DNA of 64,000 nucleotides from Cylindrospermum stagnale PCC 7417 (GCF_000317535.1 NC_019757.1:657001-721000), one strand, 5' to 3'. Shown: positions 1 through 10,622, counted from the first letter of the stretch. Numbers and translations are program-made. The notes: a model not told the origin generated them from the sequence alone.

Positions 1-1
1 T

Positions 2-257
2 GATCTCGATTTATTGGGTATTCACCCAGAGTCTTTAGAGGTTGAATTACATCCTAAAATTATTGCTAGTAGCTATCAAGAATTTGAAGGTAAAAAGCTG
101 AGATTTATTGAATTAAAACCCAGTATGTTTGCACTTGAGGTAAGATGGAGATTATTCTGTAGACAAAAAAGTCAAAGATGAATCAGAAGAAGTAGTAGAA
201 TTTACGGTTGATAAATGCCTTGAATTAGCAAATAAACTATATCCAATAGATAGATAG
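2..257 (+). pseudogene. 3' end of an unrecognised gene, frameshifted
   Basis: The left edge of the window cuts this gene. Frame 2 is open from the edge to a TGA at 179-181 and reads as a normal soluble protein tail up to about base 140. From base 144 a different frame (GAT GGA GAT TAT...) continues as an acidic, lysine-rich tail ending at TAG 255-257, with residues such as ESEEVVEFTVDKCLELANKL. The change of plausible reading frame near 140-144 suggests a small indel. I do not recognise the family. The 5' part lies outside the window, so whether the gene was intact before the shift cannot be judged. Confidence 0.45.
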
Positions 258-308
258 ATAAGTTAACCCATATTTGAAGGTGCGATACCCTTGGTTTAAT
301 GCCCGTCA

Positions 309-357
309 TGCGATCGCTTCCAGCAGGCGCTTTGCGCCATCGCCTACGCCCCACCGT
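309..357. repeat. HIP1-containing dispersed repeat fragment
   Basis: A GC-rich imperfect palindrome carrying a HIP1 octamer and the segment CGCCTACGCCCCACCGTAG. The same segment is found inverted near 19013-19033, just upstream of the methyltransferase gene. It looks like a fragment of a common cyanobacterial intergenic repeat. Confidence 0.5.
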
Positions 358-385
358 AGCCCATTGCATCTGCTAAAATATAGTC

Positions 386-682
386 ATGATGTCTAAAATA
401 GTCAAAGCTACTATGCAGACCTACACTCTCACAGATGCTCGCAACAAACACGGTGAGGTTTTTGACAAGGCTGCAATTGAGCCAGTTCTACTAACCAAAC
501 AATCACGTCCTAGTCATGTGATTATTTCCGCAGATAGCTACCATAAATTACTCAATCGGCTGCAAAAATTAGAGGATATGGTTTTTGGTCAAGCGGCTGA
601 AACGGCTTTGAGTCAGTCCAAAATGGTTGGTACAGAGGCTTTTACGTCTGCATTGGAGCATTTAGGGAATACCAAAAAATAA
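386..682 (+). CDS. Phd/YefM-family antitoxin, apparently orphan
   Basis: A 98-residue protein with the layout of Phd/YefM antitoxins: an N-terminal segment (TYTLTDARNKHGEVFDKA, about residues 12-29) that in this family forms the DNA-binding and dimer part, a central strand-helix (PVLLTKQSRPSHVIISADSY) and a variable helical tail that would wrap the toxin. Family members repress their own operon and neutralise an RNase toxin such as RelE or Doc. No toxin-like frame follows in the next 325 bases and the gene upstream is a broken fragment, so this looks like a solitary antitoxin. Three in-frame ATGs exist (386, 389 and 413). The third would give the more usual family N-terminus, so the exact start is uncertain. 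Confidence 0.75.
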   Translation: MMSKIVKATMQTYTLTDARNKHGEVFDKAAIEPVLLTKQSRPSHVIISADSYHKLLNRLQKLEDMVFGQAAETALSQSKMVGTEAFTSALEHLGNTKK

Positions 683-704
683 ATTATCCAGTAATCATAG
701 ACTT

Positions 705-733
705 GTAGGGACACAGCAATGCTGTGTCCCTAC
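705..733. repeat. Perfect palindrome, 13-bp stem
   Basis: GTAGGGACACAGC (705-717), loop AAT, GCTGTGTCCCTAC (721-733). It lies in the 683-1010 gap between the antitoxin and xseA and could act as a transcription terminator, but there is no T-run. It has the form of the short palindromic repeats scattered in Nostoc-type genomes. Confidence 0.7.
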
Positions 734-872
734 CGATTGGATATTTTTTTAATTGGAAGTCTCTTAGTTGATGGCGAGGCTCGATAAATTAGCAACTGTT
801 CTTAATTTTCTCAAATTATGTCGTCTACAAAAAACCTCGACCGATGTTAAATATGTTTTATCCAGAACCCTT

Positions 873-900
873 GTAGAGACGTTGCATGCAACGTCTCTAC
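873..900. repeat. Perfect 28-bp palindrome
   Basis: GTAGAGACGTTGCA followed directly by its reverse complement. A decayed relative is seen near 49981-50020. Apart from this palindrome and the one at 705, I see nothing in the gap 683-1010. Confidence 0.7.
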
Positions 901-1010
901 ATTCTTTTTCACTCCTATATATAAAAGATTAAAGCGTTTACTGGGCTAAAGTTTGGTTTTGATGAAAAATGCTAAAATCGCTTTAGCACAAATGCTTTCA
1001 GGCATCTTTG

Positions 1011-2270
1011 ATGAGTTTTGATTCTCTGATTCCCGATACGGCGCTTTCTGTCGCTGGGTTAACTGACTATATCCGCTTGCTGTTGGAGGAAGATCAACAC
1101 CTACGGCAAATTTGGGTGACTGGGGAAGTTTCCAGCGCTAACAATCATCGCAGTGGGTTATTTTTCACGCTGCAAGATCCTAACGGTACGGCGACAATTA
1201 AGTGTGTGGTGTGGAATAGCCAATTGGCAAAACTGGCGCAGACACCGATTCGCGGTGAACAGTTAATTATTTTGGGTAGTATCCGGTTGTATCCGCAACG
1301 GGGTGAGTATCAGTTGACGGTGTGGCAAGCTTTACCTGCTGGTGCTGGTTTACAGGCGTTACGCTATCAACAATTGAAGAAACGTTTAGAGGCTGAGGGG
1401 TTGTTTGATTTAGAAAGAAAGCGATCGCTTCCGATTCACCCCCAAATTATCGCTGTGGTCACTTCTCCCACTGCTGCTGCTTGGGGTGATATTCAAAAAA
1501 CCCTCAAACACAGATACCCTGGAATACATATTTTATTTTCTCCCGCTACTGTCCAAGGTGACTTAGCACCGGCATCGATTGTGAAAGCGATTGAACGGGT
1601 AGAAAGAGATGGTCGCGCCGAGGTGTTAATTTTATCTAGAGGCGGTGGGGCGGTTGAGGAGTTGGCTTGCTTTAATGATGAACGGGTTGTGAGGGCGATC
1701 GCCAATTGTCCCATTCCTGTAATTAGTGGTATCGGTCATCAACGAGATGAGTCTTTGGCAGATTTAGTTGCTGATGTCTCTGTACATACACCTACCGCAG
1801 CGGCGGAAAGGGTTGTGCCGGCGTTGTCGGAGTTGTATAATCAGCATCGGCAGCGAGTTGCAGCTTTACGTGAGGCGGTGCATGAGTCTGGGGAAATTGC
1901 CGATAACCAATTGCAATCGTTAAAACACCGGTTGCGGCGGTTGGGGTTAGAAAGGCTTGTACAGCAAGAGGTACAGAAAATAAGTTGGCGGCGTCAGCAT
2001 TTACTGCAAGTGACTATGGGGCGATCGCAACAAGCAAGTCAGCATTTGGAATTGTTGCGGCAAAAGTTGGCTAGCATTGACCCGAAAGCGGTGTTACAGC
2101 GTGGTTATGCGGTGGTGAGGCAAGAAAATGGCGCGATCGCACGTTCGGCGGCAGAATTAACTGTAGGGGATGATTTGCTGATTCAGTTGGGACAGGGTGA
2201 GGTTAAAGTGAAGGTTGTGGAAGTTAACGAACCGCCAAGACGCCAAGGACGCCAAGATTTGAATGGTTAA
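1011..2270 (+). CDS. xseA: Exodeoxyribonuclease VII large subunit
   Basis: A 419-residue protein. The N-terminal OB fold (about residues 15-110, including [16 protein letters not shown]) binds single-stranded DNA. The exonuclease VII large-subunit catalytic domain follows (about 125-380, with [16 protein letters not shown] and [20 protein letters not shown]), then a helical, coiled-coil-rich part that holds small subunits. With XseB it degrades single-stranded DNA to acid-soluble oligonucleotides in repair. The ATG at 1011 is chosen; a TTG immediately before it is in frame but unlikely. The last 8 bases overlap xseB, which indicates coupled translation. Confidence 0.96.
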   Translation: MSFDSLIPDTALSVAGLTDYIRLLLEEDQHLRQIWVTGEVSSANNHRSGLFFTLQDPNGTATIKCVVWNSQLAKLAQTPIRGEQLIILGSIRLYPQRGEYQLTVWQALPAGAGLQALRYQQLKKRLEAEGLFDLERKRSLPIHPQIIAVVTSPTAAAWGDIQKTLKHRYPGIHILFSPATVQGDLAPASIVKAIERVERDGRAEVLILSRGGGAVEELACFNDERVVRAIANCPIPVISGIGHQRDESLADLVADVSVHTPTAAAERVVPALSELYNQHRQRVAALREAVHESGEIADNQLQSLKHRLRRLGLERLVQQEVQKISWRRQHLLQVTMGRSQQASQHLELLRQKLASIDPKAVLQRGYAVVRQENGAIARSAAELTVGDDLLIQLGQGEVKVKVVEVNEPPRRQGRQDLNG

Positions 2271-2496
2271 ACGTAGTAGTTCTTCTAATTCTGATTCTCT
2301 GGTGGGTGGGAGTTATGAGGCGAAGGTAGCGGAAATTGAGAAAATAATTGCTCGCATTGAGGCGGGTGAGTTGGATTTGGCAGAGGTGTTTGAGCAATTT
2401 GCTGCCGCTGTTGAGTCTTTGCGTCAGTGCGAAACTTTTTTGCAGCAGCGACAGCAGCAGGTTGATTTGTTGATTGAAACTTTAAAAGACGAATAA
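2263..2496 (+). CDS. xseB: Exodeoxyribonuclease VII small subunit
   Basis: A 77-residue, mostly helical protein with the family core [20 protein letters not shown] followed by helix 2 ([18 protein letters not shown]). This is the helical hairpin that lines the large subunit. It starts inside the 3' end of xseA (8-base overlap, different frame), as in many bacteria. The N-terminal dozen residues are Ser/Asn-rich and lineage-specific. Its role is as the accessory subunit of the single-strand exonuclease. Confidence 0.94.
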   Translation: MVKRSSSSNSDSLVGGSYEAKVAEIEKIIARIEAGELDLAEVFEQFAAAVESLRQCETFLQQRQQQVDLLIETLKDE

Positions 2497-2611
2497 CTTT
2501 TTTGTCTACCTCCCTCTGGTGTGTGAGGTAAAAATCTATCTTCCCAGATTTACAGATAATCACAAAAACAGCATAAACTTTTTGTTGGTTCACCTCACAA
2601 AGGAGTTTGCT

Positions 2612-3361
2612 GTGACTAGATTTCTTTTTGTAACTGATTTAGATCATACCCTTGTAGGTGATGACTTGGCTTTGGCAGAATTAAGCGATCGCCTCCAACA
2701 GCATCGCCAAGAGTATGGAACTAAGATTGTATATGCTACTGGGCGATCGCCTATTCTCTACCGCGAAATCCAACAGGAAAAAAATCTTTTAACACCAGAT
2801 GCTCTTGTTCTGTCTGTGGGTACAGAAATCTACCTTGATGGTAGTGAGACAACCGATGCTGGTTGGGCAGAAATCCTCGCGCCTGGATGGAATCGGGAAT
2901 TGGTATTATCTATCACTAAGCAGTTTCGGGAGTTAATTCGCCAACCAGATTCAGAACAACGTCCCTTCAAAGTGAGTTTTTTCCTCCAACAGGAAGCATC
3001 TGTCAGGGTTTTACCACAACTGGAGGCAGAGTTGCAGAAATCTAAATTAAATATAAAGTTAATCTATAGCAGCGGTATTGACCTTGACATTGTACCCCTT
3101 ACCAGCGATAAAGGTCAGGCAATGCAATTTCTGCGTCGAAAGTGGAAATTTGCAGCCGAGCAAACTGTTGTTTGTGGCGATTCGGGTAATGATATTGCTT
3201 TATTCGCTGTAGGCAACGAACGGGGAATCATTGTCGGGAACGCCCGCCCTGAGTTACTACAGTGGCACAATGATTATCCCGCTGACTACCGTTACCTAGC
3301 ACAAAATTTTTGTGCTGGTGGAATTATTGAAGGATTGAAATACTTTGGGTTCTTACAATGA
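2612..3361 (+). CDS. spp: Sucrose-phosphate phosphatase (HAD superfamily)
   Basis: A 249-residue HAD-IIB phosphatase. It hydrolyses sucrose 6-phosphate to sucrose, the last step of sucrose synthesis, which in cyanobacteria serves osmoprotection and, in heterocyst formers, carbon transfer. Motif I is DLDHTL (nucleophile Asp9, acid Asp11), motif II is ATGRS (about 42-46), the conserved Lys is in DKGQA (Lys167) and the metal-binding motif is GDSGND (189-194). The frame is open upstream to 2519, but GTG at 2612 is preceded 7 bases away by AAAGGAG and gives the family-typical N-terminus directly before motif I, so I chose it. The stop overlaps the ruvA start (ATGA). Confidence 0.88.
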   Translation: MTRFLFVTDLDHTLVGDDLALAELSDRLQQHRQEYGTKIVYATGRSPILYREIQQEKNLLTPDALVLSVGTEIYLDGSETTDAGWAEILAPGWNRELVLSITKQFRELIRQPDSEQRPFKVSFFLQQEASVRVLPQLEAELQKSKLNIKLIYSSGIDLDIVPLTSDKGQAMQFLRRKWKFAAEQTVVCGDSGNDIALFAVGNERGIIVGNARPELLQWHNDYPADYRYLAQNFCAGGIIEGLKYFGFLQ

Positions 3362-3996
3362 TCAGCTATCTTAAAGGTCTTGTCGCTGGCGTCCAAACCA
3401 TTAGTCCGAATCGCACGATTCTGACTTTAGAGGTGAATAGTATGGGGTATGATTTACAAATTCCCCAACGACTCGGCCGGCAATTAACGACGATTGGGCA
3501 AGAGGTACAAATTTTTACCCATTACCAAATTCGCGAAGAAGTGCCGTTGCTATACGGCTTTGCTTCGCCAGCAGAACGAGATTTATTTCGTCACTTACTA
3601 ACTGTCAGCGGTATTGGTGCAGCTTCGGCGATCGCACTTTTGGACACTTTGGAAGTGCCAGATTTAGTCCAGGCAATTATTGCGGCTAATACCCAAATTT
3701 TAATTCAAGCTCCTGGTGTGGGCAAGAAAACCGCTGAACGCATCTGTTTGGAACTGAAAAGCAAGTTGATCGAGTGGCGCAAATCAGCAGGCTTCTTCGT
3801 CGCTACTGGTGGCCCAGCACCAGGGATTTTAGAAGAAGTGCAAATGACTCTCTTTGCTTTGGGATATACTGCCCATGAAGTCAGTCACGCCCTGCACGTT
3901 GTCAGTGAAAACATCGGATTAACCAAAGATGCCTATGTGGAAGATTGGATTAAACAAGCGATCGCACATCTTAGCAGCACTGAAGTTGAATCTTGA
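3358..3996 (+). CDS. ruvA: Holliday junction branch migration protein RuvA
   Basis: A 212-residue protein with the three RuvA parts: an N-terminal OB domain (about 1-65), the helix-hairpin-helix DNA-binding region ([17 protein letters not shown] and [19 protein letters not shown], about 80-140) and a C-terminal three-helix domain that contacts RuvB (from about 160). It binds four-way junctions and recruits the RuvB motor in recombination and repair. The ATG overlaps the spp stop by 4 bases, so the two genes are probably translated together although their functions are unrelated. Confidence 0.95.
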   Translation: MISYLKGLVAGVQTISPNRTILTLEVNSMGYDLQIPQRLGRQLTTIGQEVQIFTHYQIREEVPLLYGFASPAERDLFRHLLTVSGIGAASAIALLDTLEVPDLVQAIIAANTQILIQAPGVGKKTAERICLELKSKLIEWRKSAGFFVATGGPAPGILEEVQMTLFALGYTAHEVSHALHVVSENIGLTKDAYVEDWIKQAIAHLSSTEVES

Positions 3997-4005
3997 AGCG
4001 CAACA

Positions 4006-5172
4006 ATGAAGATCAATCCTTATGCTTGGATAGAAGCATCCCTGGCAACTATTCACCGGGCTAACTGGTATCGTTCAGTACAAGCAATCCACGGTATCCC
4101 TGGGGCAACGGTGCTTGTAGCAGGCGTTGAGGTAATTAATTTTGCCAGTAACGACTATTTAGGATTGGCTGGGGATGAGCGTTTGCTGACAGCAGCAATA
4201 GCAGCTATTCAAGAATTTGGCACTGGTAGCACTGGTTCGCGGTTAGTCAGTGGGCACCGAGAGTTACACAGTGAATTAGAAAAGGCGATCGCATCTACCA
4301 AACAAACTGACGATGCTGTAGTATTTAGTTCAGGCTATCTAGCCAATTTGGGTGCAATTACCGCCATAGTAGGCAAGCGTGATTTAATTTTATCTGACCA
4401 GTACAATCATTCCAGCCTAAAAAGCGGGGCGATTCTCAGCGGTGCAGCATTGATTGAATATCCCCACTGCGATGTTGCAGTATTAAGAGAAAATTTAATT
4501 CAACAGCGGCAAAATTACCGACGCTGTTTAATAATTACTGATAGTGTCTTCAGCATGGATGGCGATTTATGTCCTTTAAGTGCGCTGTTAGATATAGCTG
4601 AAAAATTTAGCTGTATGCTGCTAGTCGATGAAGCTCATGGTACTGGAGTACTGGGCAAAAATGGTGCTGGGTGTGTTGAACATTTCGGGTGTACCGGTAG
4701 AGAGTTAATTCAAGTTGGCACCTTGAGTAAAGCCTTGGGTAGTTTAGGCGGCTATGTGGCGGCAAGTGCTGCTCTAATTGACTTTTTGCGGAATCGCGCC
4801 TCTAGTTGGATTTACACCACAGCCCTTTCACCCCCTGACACAGCGGCAGCTTTAGCAGCATTCAAGATAGTACAAGCAGAACCGCAACGCCGCGCCCAAC
4901 TGTGGCGGAATGTGAATTATTTAAAAAAGTTAATAAAAGAATTACCTCAGCTTAAATTACTGCCTACAGAATCACCTATATTATGTTTGCAATTGCCAAG
5001 TGCAACAGCGGCACTAACGGCAGCGAAGCAGTTAAGAGAAGCGGGGATTTTTGCCCCAGCAATTCGTCCTCCCACAGTGCCTACAAGTCGGATCAGGATT
5101 TCTGTGATGGCAACGCATGAATTAGGGCAGATTGAGAAATTGGTAGCAGTACTGAAAAATATCTCTGCGTAA
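4006..5172 (+). CDS. bioF: 8-amino-7-oxononanoate synthase
   Basis: A 388-residue PLP enzyme of the alpha-oxoamine synthase family. It condenses pimeloyl thioester with L-alanine to give 8-amino-7-oxononanoate in biotin synthesis. Visible family marks are [12 protein letters not shown] (about 44-55), [13 protein letters not shown], the PLP-binding [11 protein letters not shown] and the Schiff-base lysine in [13 protein letters not shown] (Lys242). It starts 9 bases after the ruvA stop. Glycine C-acetyltransferase and related enzymes share the fold; length and N-terminus favour BioF. Confidence 0.88.
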   Translation: MKINPYAWIEASLATIHRANWYRSVQAIHGIPGATVLVAGVEVINFASNDYLGLAGDERLLTAAIAAIQEFGTGSTGSRLVSGHRELHSELEKAIASTKQTDDAVVFSSGYLANLGAITAIVGKRDLILSDQYNHSSLKSGAILSGAALIEYPHCDVAVLRENLIQQRQNYRRCLIITDSVFSMDGDLCPLSALLDIAEKFSCMLLVDEAHGTGVLGKNGAGCVEHFGCTGRELIQVGTLSKALGSLGGYVAASAALIDFLRNRASSWIYTTALSPPDTAAALAAFKIVQAEPQRRAQLWRNVNYLKKLIKELPQLKLLPTESPILCLQLPSATAALTAAKQLREAGIFAPAIRPPTVPTSRIRISVMATHELGQIEKLVAVLKNISA

Positions 5173-5582
5173 TAAGTTTAGATTTTTTCTCTCACTTCAT
5201 CCTTGCTTAGACAAGATGCCAGCTACTAATTTTTGTTGAAAAATTGGGCAGTTTCTGTTCTGTAAATTTAATAATTGGCCTTGCTGATTCAGGATATGAT
5301 AAACTTACGCATTCGTGGCAAAGAGGCAAAGGGAGAAAGGAAAGTTCATCCGTCAATTCAGCAATGCTTAATATCGGTTATTAATCAGAAATTGTTATAG
5401 CTCCACATCATAAATCATAGATTATAGCCGAGAGTACCATAATAACGAAGAACTACCTTTTAGCAAAAGATTTTTTTAATCTTTGATGAGAATCTATCTG
5501 AAGATAAATTCCGAAAAGCTGCAAACAGGCTTAGGGTAGATACAGTCTTGGTAAGAAGTATTAGCTATTCTCAATCATTTTC
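5173..5582. other. Intergenic gap, 410 bases
   Basis: An AT-rich gap between bioF and the hybrid kinase. No open frame, tRNA or clear hairpin is visible. It presumably holds the promoter of the kinase gene; I cannot place a -10/-35 pair with confidence. Confidence 0.5.
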
Positions 5583-8500
5583 ATGCGCTATATTAATCAT
5601 TCTCAGTTCCGAAGATCTGGATTTGTTGTACTAATTGTTACAACTATTCTCCTGGTGATGCTGCTGCTAGACCCCTGGCTGGGAATGAGCAAAAGTCCTT
5701 TCCTGCTGTTTTTTAGCGCTGTCATGGTGAGTGGTTGGTACGGTGGGTTGAAGTCAGGGGTGTTAGCAACTGTCTTATCTACACTAGTGAGCAGGTTCTT
5801 CTTCGTTGAACCAAAATATAGCTTGTTGGTTGACCTACCCGATTTTCTGCGAATTGGGTTGTTTGCATCCCAGGGATTACTCTTTAGTATTTTATGTGAA
5901 GAATTAAAAACTGCTAAACGACGGGCTGAAAAGAATCTCCAGAAACTAAAAGTGAGTGAGGAGCGATTTCGATTAGCATTAACCAGTTCAGATATTGTGG
6001 TGTTTCAACAAGATCGAGATTTACGATATGACTGGATTCATAATTCTCAGGGTGTGCAATTGGCTGGGGAAATGGTGGGTAAGTCAGACTATCAATTATT
6101 CTCAACCTCAGGATTGGAGCAACTAACAGCAATTAAGCGAAGAGTAATAGAAACAGGTATTTCCATTTGTGAAGAAGTTTGTCTAATTAATGAAGGACAA
6201 ATCCGTTTCTATGATTTGTTAGTTGAACCGTTCAGGGATGAAAGCGATCGCATCCAGGGTATTACCTGTGTAGCTTTAAATGTGACTGAGCGCAAGCAGG
6301 CAGAACTAGAAACAGCCACGTTAAGTCAAGAACTGGAAACAGCTATTCAGCGCCAAGACGAGTCTCTAGCCTTACTCAATGCTTGCCTTACCAGTTCGCC
6401 TGTGGCCCTTGGTTTTCTCGATACAGAACTGCGCTACGTTTATGTGAATGAAGCTTTAGCTGCCCTCAATGGCTTACCCCAAAGTCAACACATCGGCTTT
6501 ACCCTGAGGGAGGTGCTACCGGAATGGGCACCGCAAGTTGAGCCGATTTTGCGTCAAATAATGGAAACTAGGGAGCCATTACTCAATCAAGAATTGAGAG
6601 GTGAAACCTTTCCAGGAGAAGTCTATCGTTATGGACTTGTCAGCTACTATCCAGTGAGTTTACCAGATGGGCGACTGCTGGGAGTGGGGATCACGGCAAT
6701 GGATATTACCCAACTCAAGCTGACTGAGCAAGCATTACGGCAAAGCGAAGCGAAGTTTCGCAGTGTCGTCGAGTCAAACATGATTGGTATTGGCTTTTGG
6801 GATAAAAACGGCAGAATCACAGAAGCTAACGATGCTTTACTGAGTATGGTGGGTTATACCCGTGAAGAATTAATAAATAGCAACCTTTCTTGGCAAGACC
6901 TGACTCCTCCAGAATACCTGCCACTTGACGAGCAAGCGCTAACTCAACTTCAATACAGTTCCTTTTCTACTCCTTTTGAAAAAGAATATATCCGTAAAGA
7001 CGGCTCACGCTTGCCGATTCTGTTAGGTGGTAGCCATTTTGAAGACAGTGTAGATCAAGGAACTTTCTTTGTTCTCGACATCACAGAACGCAAGCGAGTA
7101 GAAATTGCTCTGCGCGAAAGCGAAGCCAGGTTCCGGGCAATGTTCGATCAAGCAGCGGTAGGTATAGCCTTGGTGGCCTTGGATGGGCGATTCCTCCAGA
7201 TTAATCCCGCCCTATGCGAGATTACTGGGTACAACTATGAAGAATTAATTCAGATGAAGTTCCAGGAAATTACTCACCCTAATGACCTGGAAACCGATTG
7301 GGAATATGGGCGACGAGTGTTAGCAAAGGAAATTAGCGGTTATTCTCTGGAGAAACGCTACATCCGCAAAGATGGTTCCATCGTTTGGGTAAATTTGACT
7401 TCTTCAGCGGTTTGGGATGCTAACGGGCAAGCAAAGTATGCAGTAGGTATTATTGAAGATATTAGCGAACGGCAAGCCGCGTTGCACGAACGCAAACGAG
7501 CTGAAGCCGAGCAACAATTTTTAGTTGAAGCCAGCACTTTACTAGCGACCTCATTGGATTATGAAATTGCTTTGGTAAATGTGGCTAACTTGGTAGTTCC
7601 GACTCTGGCTGATTGGTGCGTTGTCGATATTTTTCCGGAAGATGGCTCAAGTCAACAGATTGCCCTCGTAACTGCCGATCCCGGAAAACGAAAGGCTTTA
7701 GAAGAAATTAGACGGCGTTATCCGCCAAAAATCGGGGTCAAAGATTATTTGCGGAAGTTAGAGCCAGAAAACTCTGGTTTTTATCCTGAATTAACTGACT
7801 CGATTCTAGAACAGATGGCTCAAGACGAGGAGCATCTGCAATTACTGCGAAGCTTGGGTATTCGCTCTCTGATGGTGATTCCACTCAGTTCCCGTGAGCA
7901 ACTATTCGGCGCAATTTGTTTTTTCACAGCCGAGTCAGATCATCACTACGAATTGACAGACTTGGCTTTAGCAGAAGATATTGCCCGTCGCGCTGCTACA
8001 GCAATTGATAATGCTAGACTCTACCAGGAAACTCAGCAGGCCAAGCAGGAAGCAGAGAGGGCTGTTAATCGCACGGTGCGGTTACAAAAAATCACCGCAG
8101 CGCTTTCCGAGGCATTGACTTCTCAGCAAGTGGCAGATGTGGTGGTGAACCAAGGAATTAGAGCTTTGGGAGCCACCGCTGGTTCTGTTGTTTTATTAGC
8201 TGAAGAAGGAGCTACTATCAAGGTTGTGCAAGCTATTGGCTATCCGCAATTGCTCCTAGATACCTGGAAAAGTTTCCCGATTACTGCCTCTGTGCCGATC
8301 GCCGAAACCTTAAGAACTGGGCAGCCGATTTTTGTCGAAAGTGTAGACGCCTTTATTGCTAAATATCCCCATTTAGCGAATGCGCTAGCTACAACAGGAA
8401 ATTGCGCCTTTGCTTGTATTCCTCTGATAGTCGAGGGAAAAACAATTGGGGGATTAGCATTGAGCTTTAACACTGCTCAAGCATTTGCTCAAGAAGACCG

Positions 8501-9737
8501 AGGATTTATGCTGACTCTAGGGCAGCAGTGTGCTTTGGCGATCGCCCGCGCGCAACTTTATGAGGCAGAAAAAGCCGCACGGGCAGAAGCTGAGACAGCG
8601 AATCGGATTAAAGATGAATTCCTCGCTGTCCTTTCCCACGAACTGAGAACTCCCCTGAATCCGATCTTGGGGTGGGCTAAGTTACTCCGCACCCGCAAGC
8701 ACGACGAAGCTACGGTAGATCGTGCTTTGGAAACAATCGAACGCAATGCCAAGTTACAAACTCAACTAATTGAAGATTTGCTAGATGTTTCCCGAATTTT
8801 ACAAGGTAAGTTGAGTCTCAATATCCGGGCGGTAGATTTGCGAGTCACAATCATCGCCGCCCTAGAAACAGTACGCTTGGCAGCAGAAGCTAAGTCAATT
8901 CAAGTAAAAACCTTGCTGAGTAATCAGATCATTCAGGTGATGGGCGATGGCGATCGCTTGCAACAGGTAATCTGGAATCTAGTCTCGAATGCTGTGAAGT
9001 TTACTCCGACAGGCGGACAAGTGGAAATACGCTTAGAAACCGTTGGGTTAGATGCACAAATTCAGGTGATTGATACTGGCTTTGGCATCACCCCAGAATT
9101 CTTGCCTCACGTCTTTGAATACTTCCGCCAAGCAGATGCCAAAACAACCAGGGTATTTGGTGGATTAGGACTCGGATTGGCAATTGTCCGTCATCTAGTA
9201 GAACTTCACGGTGGTACTGTTCAGGTGGAAAGTCCCGGAAAAGACCAAGGGGCAACCTTTACCTGTAAGCTACCTTTGCTCAAAAGTTCTGAGTTACCTT
9301 GTTCAAATCCTGAGCCTGCTAATTTAGAACAATGCACTAAAAACTTATTACTCTCTGGAGTGCAAATCTTACTTGTAGATGATCAGGCTGATGTGCGAGA
9401 GCTTTTTTGTTTCATGCTGGAAGAGTATGGCGCGACTGTCAAAGCGGTTGCATCGGCAGAAGCAGCGCTGTTCGCGTTGGCTAAGTCCCAGCCAGATATT
9501 TTGTTAAGTGATATTGGGATGCCGATAATCGATGGCTATATGTTGTTGCGCCGGGTGAGAAAATTGCCCCCAGCACGAGGTGGGCAAATTCCAGCGATCG
9601 CCTTAACCGCTTATGCTGGAGAAATTGACTATAGACAAGCAATGGCGGCTGGTTTCCAAAAACACGTTACTAAGCCGGTTGATCCTGAAGATTTAGCAAA
9701 AGCGATCGCTGAACTTCTCGGACGCCATCAACCTTGA
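5583..9737 (+). CDS. Membrane multi-sensor hybrid histidine kinase
   Basis: A 1384-residue protein. A DUF4118/KdpD-like block of membrane helices (about 12-105) is followed by four PAS domains (about 125-240, 255-375, 385-505 and 510-635; two end in the linker VTERKQ or ITERKR and one in SERQAA). Two GAF domains come next (about 650-815 and 845-995), then the dimerisation/phosphoacceptor domain with SHELRTPLNPILGW (His1019), the ATPase domain with NLVSNAVKF and DTGFGI, and a C-terminal receiver (about 1260-1380) with phosphoacceptor Asp1310 in LLSDIGMP. It should sense one or more small-molecule, light or redox cues and pass phosphate to its own receiver. No bilin-binding Cys is obvious in the GAF domains. 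It has no adjacent regulator gene. Confidence 0.92.
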   Translation: MRYINHSQFRRSGFVVLIVTTILLVMLLLDPWLGMSKSPFLLFFSAVMVSGWYGGLKSGVLATVLSTLVSRFFFVEPKYSLLVDLPDFLRIGLFASQGLLFSILCEELKTAKRRAEKNLQKLKVSEERFRLALTSSDIVVFQQDRDLRYDWIHNSQGVQLAGEMVGKSDYQLFSTSGLEQLTAIKRRVIETGISICEEVCLINEGQIRFYDLLVEPFRDESDRIQGITCVALNVTERKQAELETATLSQELETAIQRQDESLALLNACLTSSPVALGFLDTELRYVYVNEALAALNGLPQSQHIGFTLREVLPEWAPQVEPILRQIMETREPLLNQELRGETFPGEVYRYGLVSYYPVSLPDGRLLGVGITAMDITQLKLTEQALRQSEAKFRSVVESNMIGIGFWDKNGRITEANDALLSMVGYTREELINSNLSWQDLTPPEYLPLDEQALTQLQYSSFSTPFEKEYIRKDGSRLPILLGGSHFEDSVDQGTFFVLDITERKRVEIALRESEARFRAMFDQAAVGIALVALDGRFLQINPALCEITGYNYEELIQMKFQEITHPNDLETDWEYGRRVLAKEISGYSLEKRYIRKDGSIVWVNLTSSAVWDANGQAKYAVGIIEDISERQAALHERKRAEAEQQFLVEASTLLATSLDYEIALVNVANLVVPTLADWCVVDIFPEDGSSQQIALVTADPGKRKALEEIRRRYPPKIGVKDYLRKLEPENSGFYPELTDSILEQMAQDEEHLQLLRSLGIRSLMVIPLSSREQLFGAICFFTAESDHHYELTDLALAEDIARRAATAIDNARLYQETQQAKQEAERAVNRTVRLQKITAALSEALTSQQVADVVVNQGIRALGATAGSVVLLAEEGATIKVVQAIGYPQLLLDTWKSFPITASVPIAETLRTGQPIFVESVDAFIAKYPHLANALATTGNCAFACIPLIVEGKTIGGLALSFNTAQAFAQEDRGFMLTLGQQCALAIARAQLYEAEKAARAEAETANRIKDEFLAVLSHELRTPLNPILGWAKLLRTRKHDEATVDRALETIERNAKLQTQLIEDLLDVSRILQGKLSLNIRAVDLRVTIIAALETVRLAAEAKSIQVKTLLSNQIIQVMGDGDRLQQVIWNLVSNAVKFTPTGGQVEIRLETVGLDAQIQVIDTGFGITPEFLPHVFEYFRQADAKTTRVFGGLGLGLAIVRHLVELHGGTVQVESPGKDQGATFTCKLPLLKSSELPCSNPEPANLEQCTKNLLLSGVQILLVDDQADVRELFCFMLEEYGATVKAVASAEAALFALAKSQPDILLSDIGMPIIDGYMLLRRVRKLPPARGGQIPAIALTAYAGEIDYRQAMAAGFQKHVTKPVDPEDLAKAIAELLGRHQP

Positions 9738-9918
9738 TTTTGGTGTTTGAGATTTTAGATTTGGCTACAATTTACTTTTTAAATTGCTGCCTACAATAGC
9801 AAATTTATATCGTTGTTTAACCATAGTCGAGAAATCAATCTGAAGCTGGAGCCTGGTTATTGAGTCAAGTCGCTTCGCTCCAATTCAAAAAAAGTCAATT
9901 TCAGCAATCATCATCAAT

Positions 9919-10569
9919 TTATCTGCTAAAAGTTGCCAATAACCAACGGCTAATTGCTCCATCATCTTCAGTTTGCGATCTTTTAAGAGCTTCTTCCACC
10001 AAGTCAATTTCTAAGCCTGGTAAAACTAGAGATTCACGAATGGGGATACTTTCATCAGGAGATAAACAGCAAGCAATCACTTGACTCTGATTTACATCAA
10101 TAACCCAATACTCCCCCACTCCCAAACGTTGATAAAGTTTTTGTTTGTGCGTAGTGTCATCTTCTAAATAAGAAGCAGCAATTTCTACAATTAGGTTCGG
10201 TGGATCTAGTTCATTCAGGTTGACTGGTGCATTATTCCGAGGCGGAAATCTGAGATTTTTACCAATATAAAAAGCGATGTCCGGCTGAGATTCCCGCACA
10301 CCAACTTTTCTCAAACTCGGATTGGTTAACTCTTTAATGGGAATATTTTTGATGGCTGCATACAAAATAATCACAGTGGAAACGATGGAGTTATCTTGGC
10401 TGTGTGCAGAGCCTATTGGTAACATTTCAATTCTCATGTAGCCTTGATCATAATAAAATCTGCCATTTGCTAATGTGGGATCATCGGCAAAAGTCAGAAA
10501 ATCTTCCCAAGTCGCTTCTACCCAAGTATCAGTAGAAACAGTTGTTAAAACGGGAGGAGAGTTAACCAT
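9919..10569 (-). CDS. Uma2 family endonuclease (DUF820)
   Basis: A 216-residue protein of the Uma2/DUF820 family, restriction-endonuclease-like (PD-(D/E)xK) proteins that are extremely expanded in filamentous cyanobacteria. The expected core is visible: ESQPDIAFYI supplies the acidic residue, PNLIVEIAA the E-x-A element, then KLYQRLGVGEYWVID. The physiological role of the family is unclear, with mobile-element or nuclease functions proposed. It stands alone between convergent and divergent neighbours. The 180 bases separating it from the kinase stop show nothing notable. Confidence 0.9.
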   Translation of the reverse strand: MVNSPPVLTTVSTDTWVEATWEDFLTFADDPTLANGRFYYDQGYMRIEMLPIGSAHSQDNSIVSTVIILYAAIKNIPIKELTNPSLRKVGVRESQPDIAFYIGKNLRFPPRNNAPVNLNELDPPNLIVEIAASYLEDDTTHKQKLYQRLGVGEYWVIDVNQSQVIACCLSPDESIPIRESLVLPGLEIDLVEEALKRSQTEDDGAISRWLLATFSR

Positions 10570-10622
10570 AATCTTTGGCTGATTGCTGTTACTAATTAGC
10601 CTAACTGATTGTTAGCTAAAAT

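Noticed and set aside
386-1010. A complete toxin-antitoxin operon
   Set aside because: No toxin-like frame exists on either side of the Phd-type gene. The following gap contains only palindromes.
2285-2593. A 102-codon minus-strand frame over xseB
   Set aside because: xseB on the other strand is a recognised family member coupled to xseA. The antisense frame has no family likeness.
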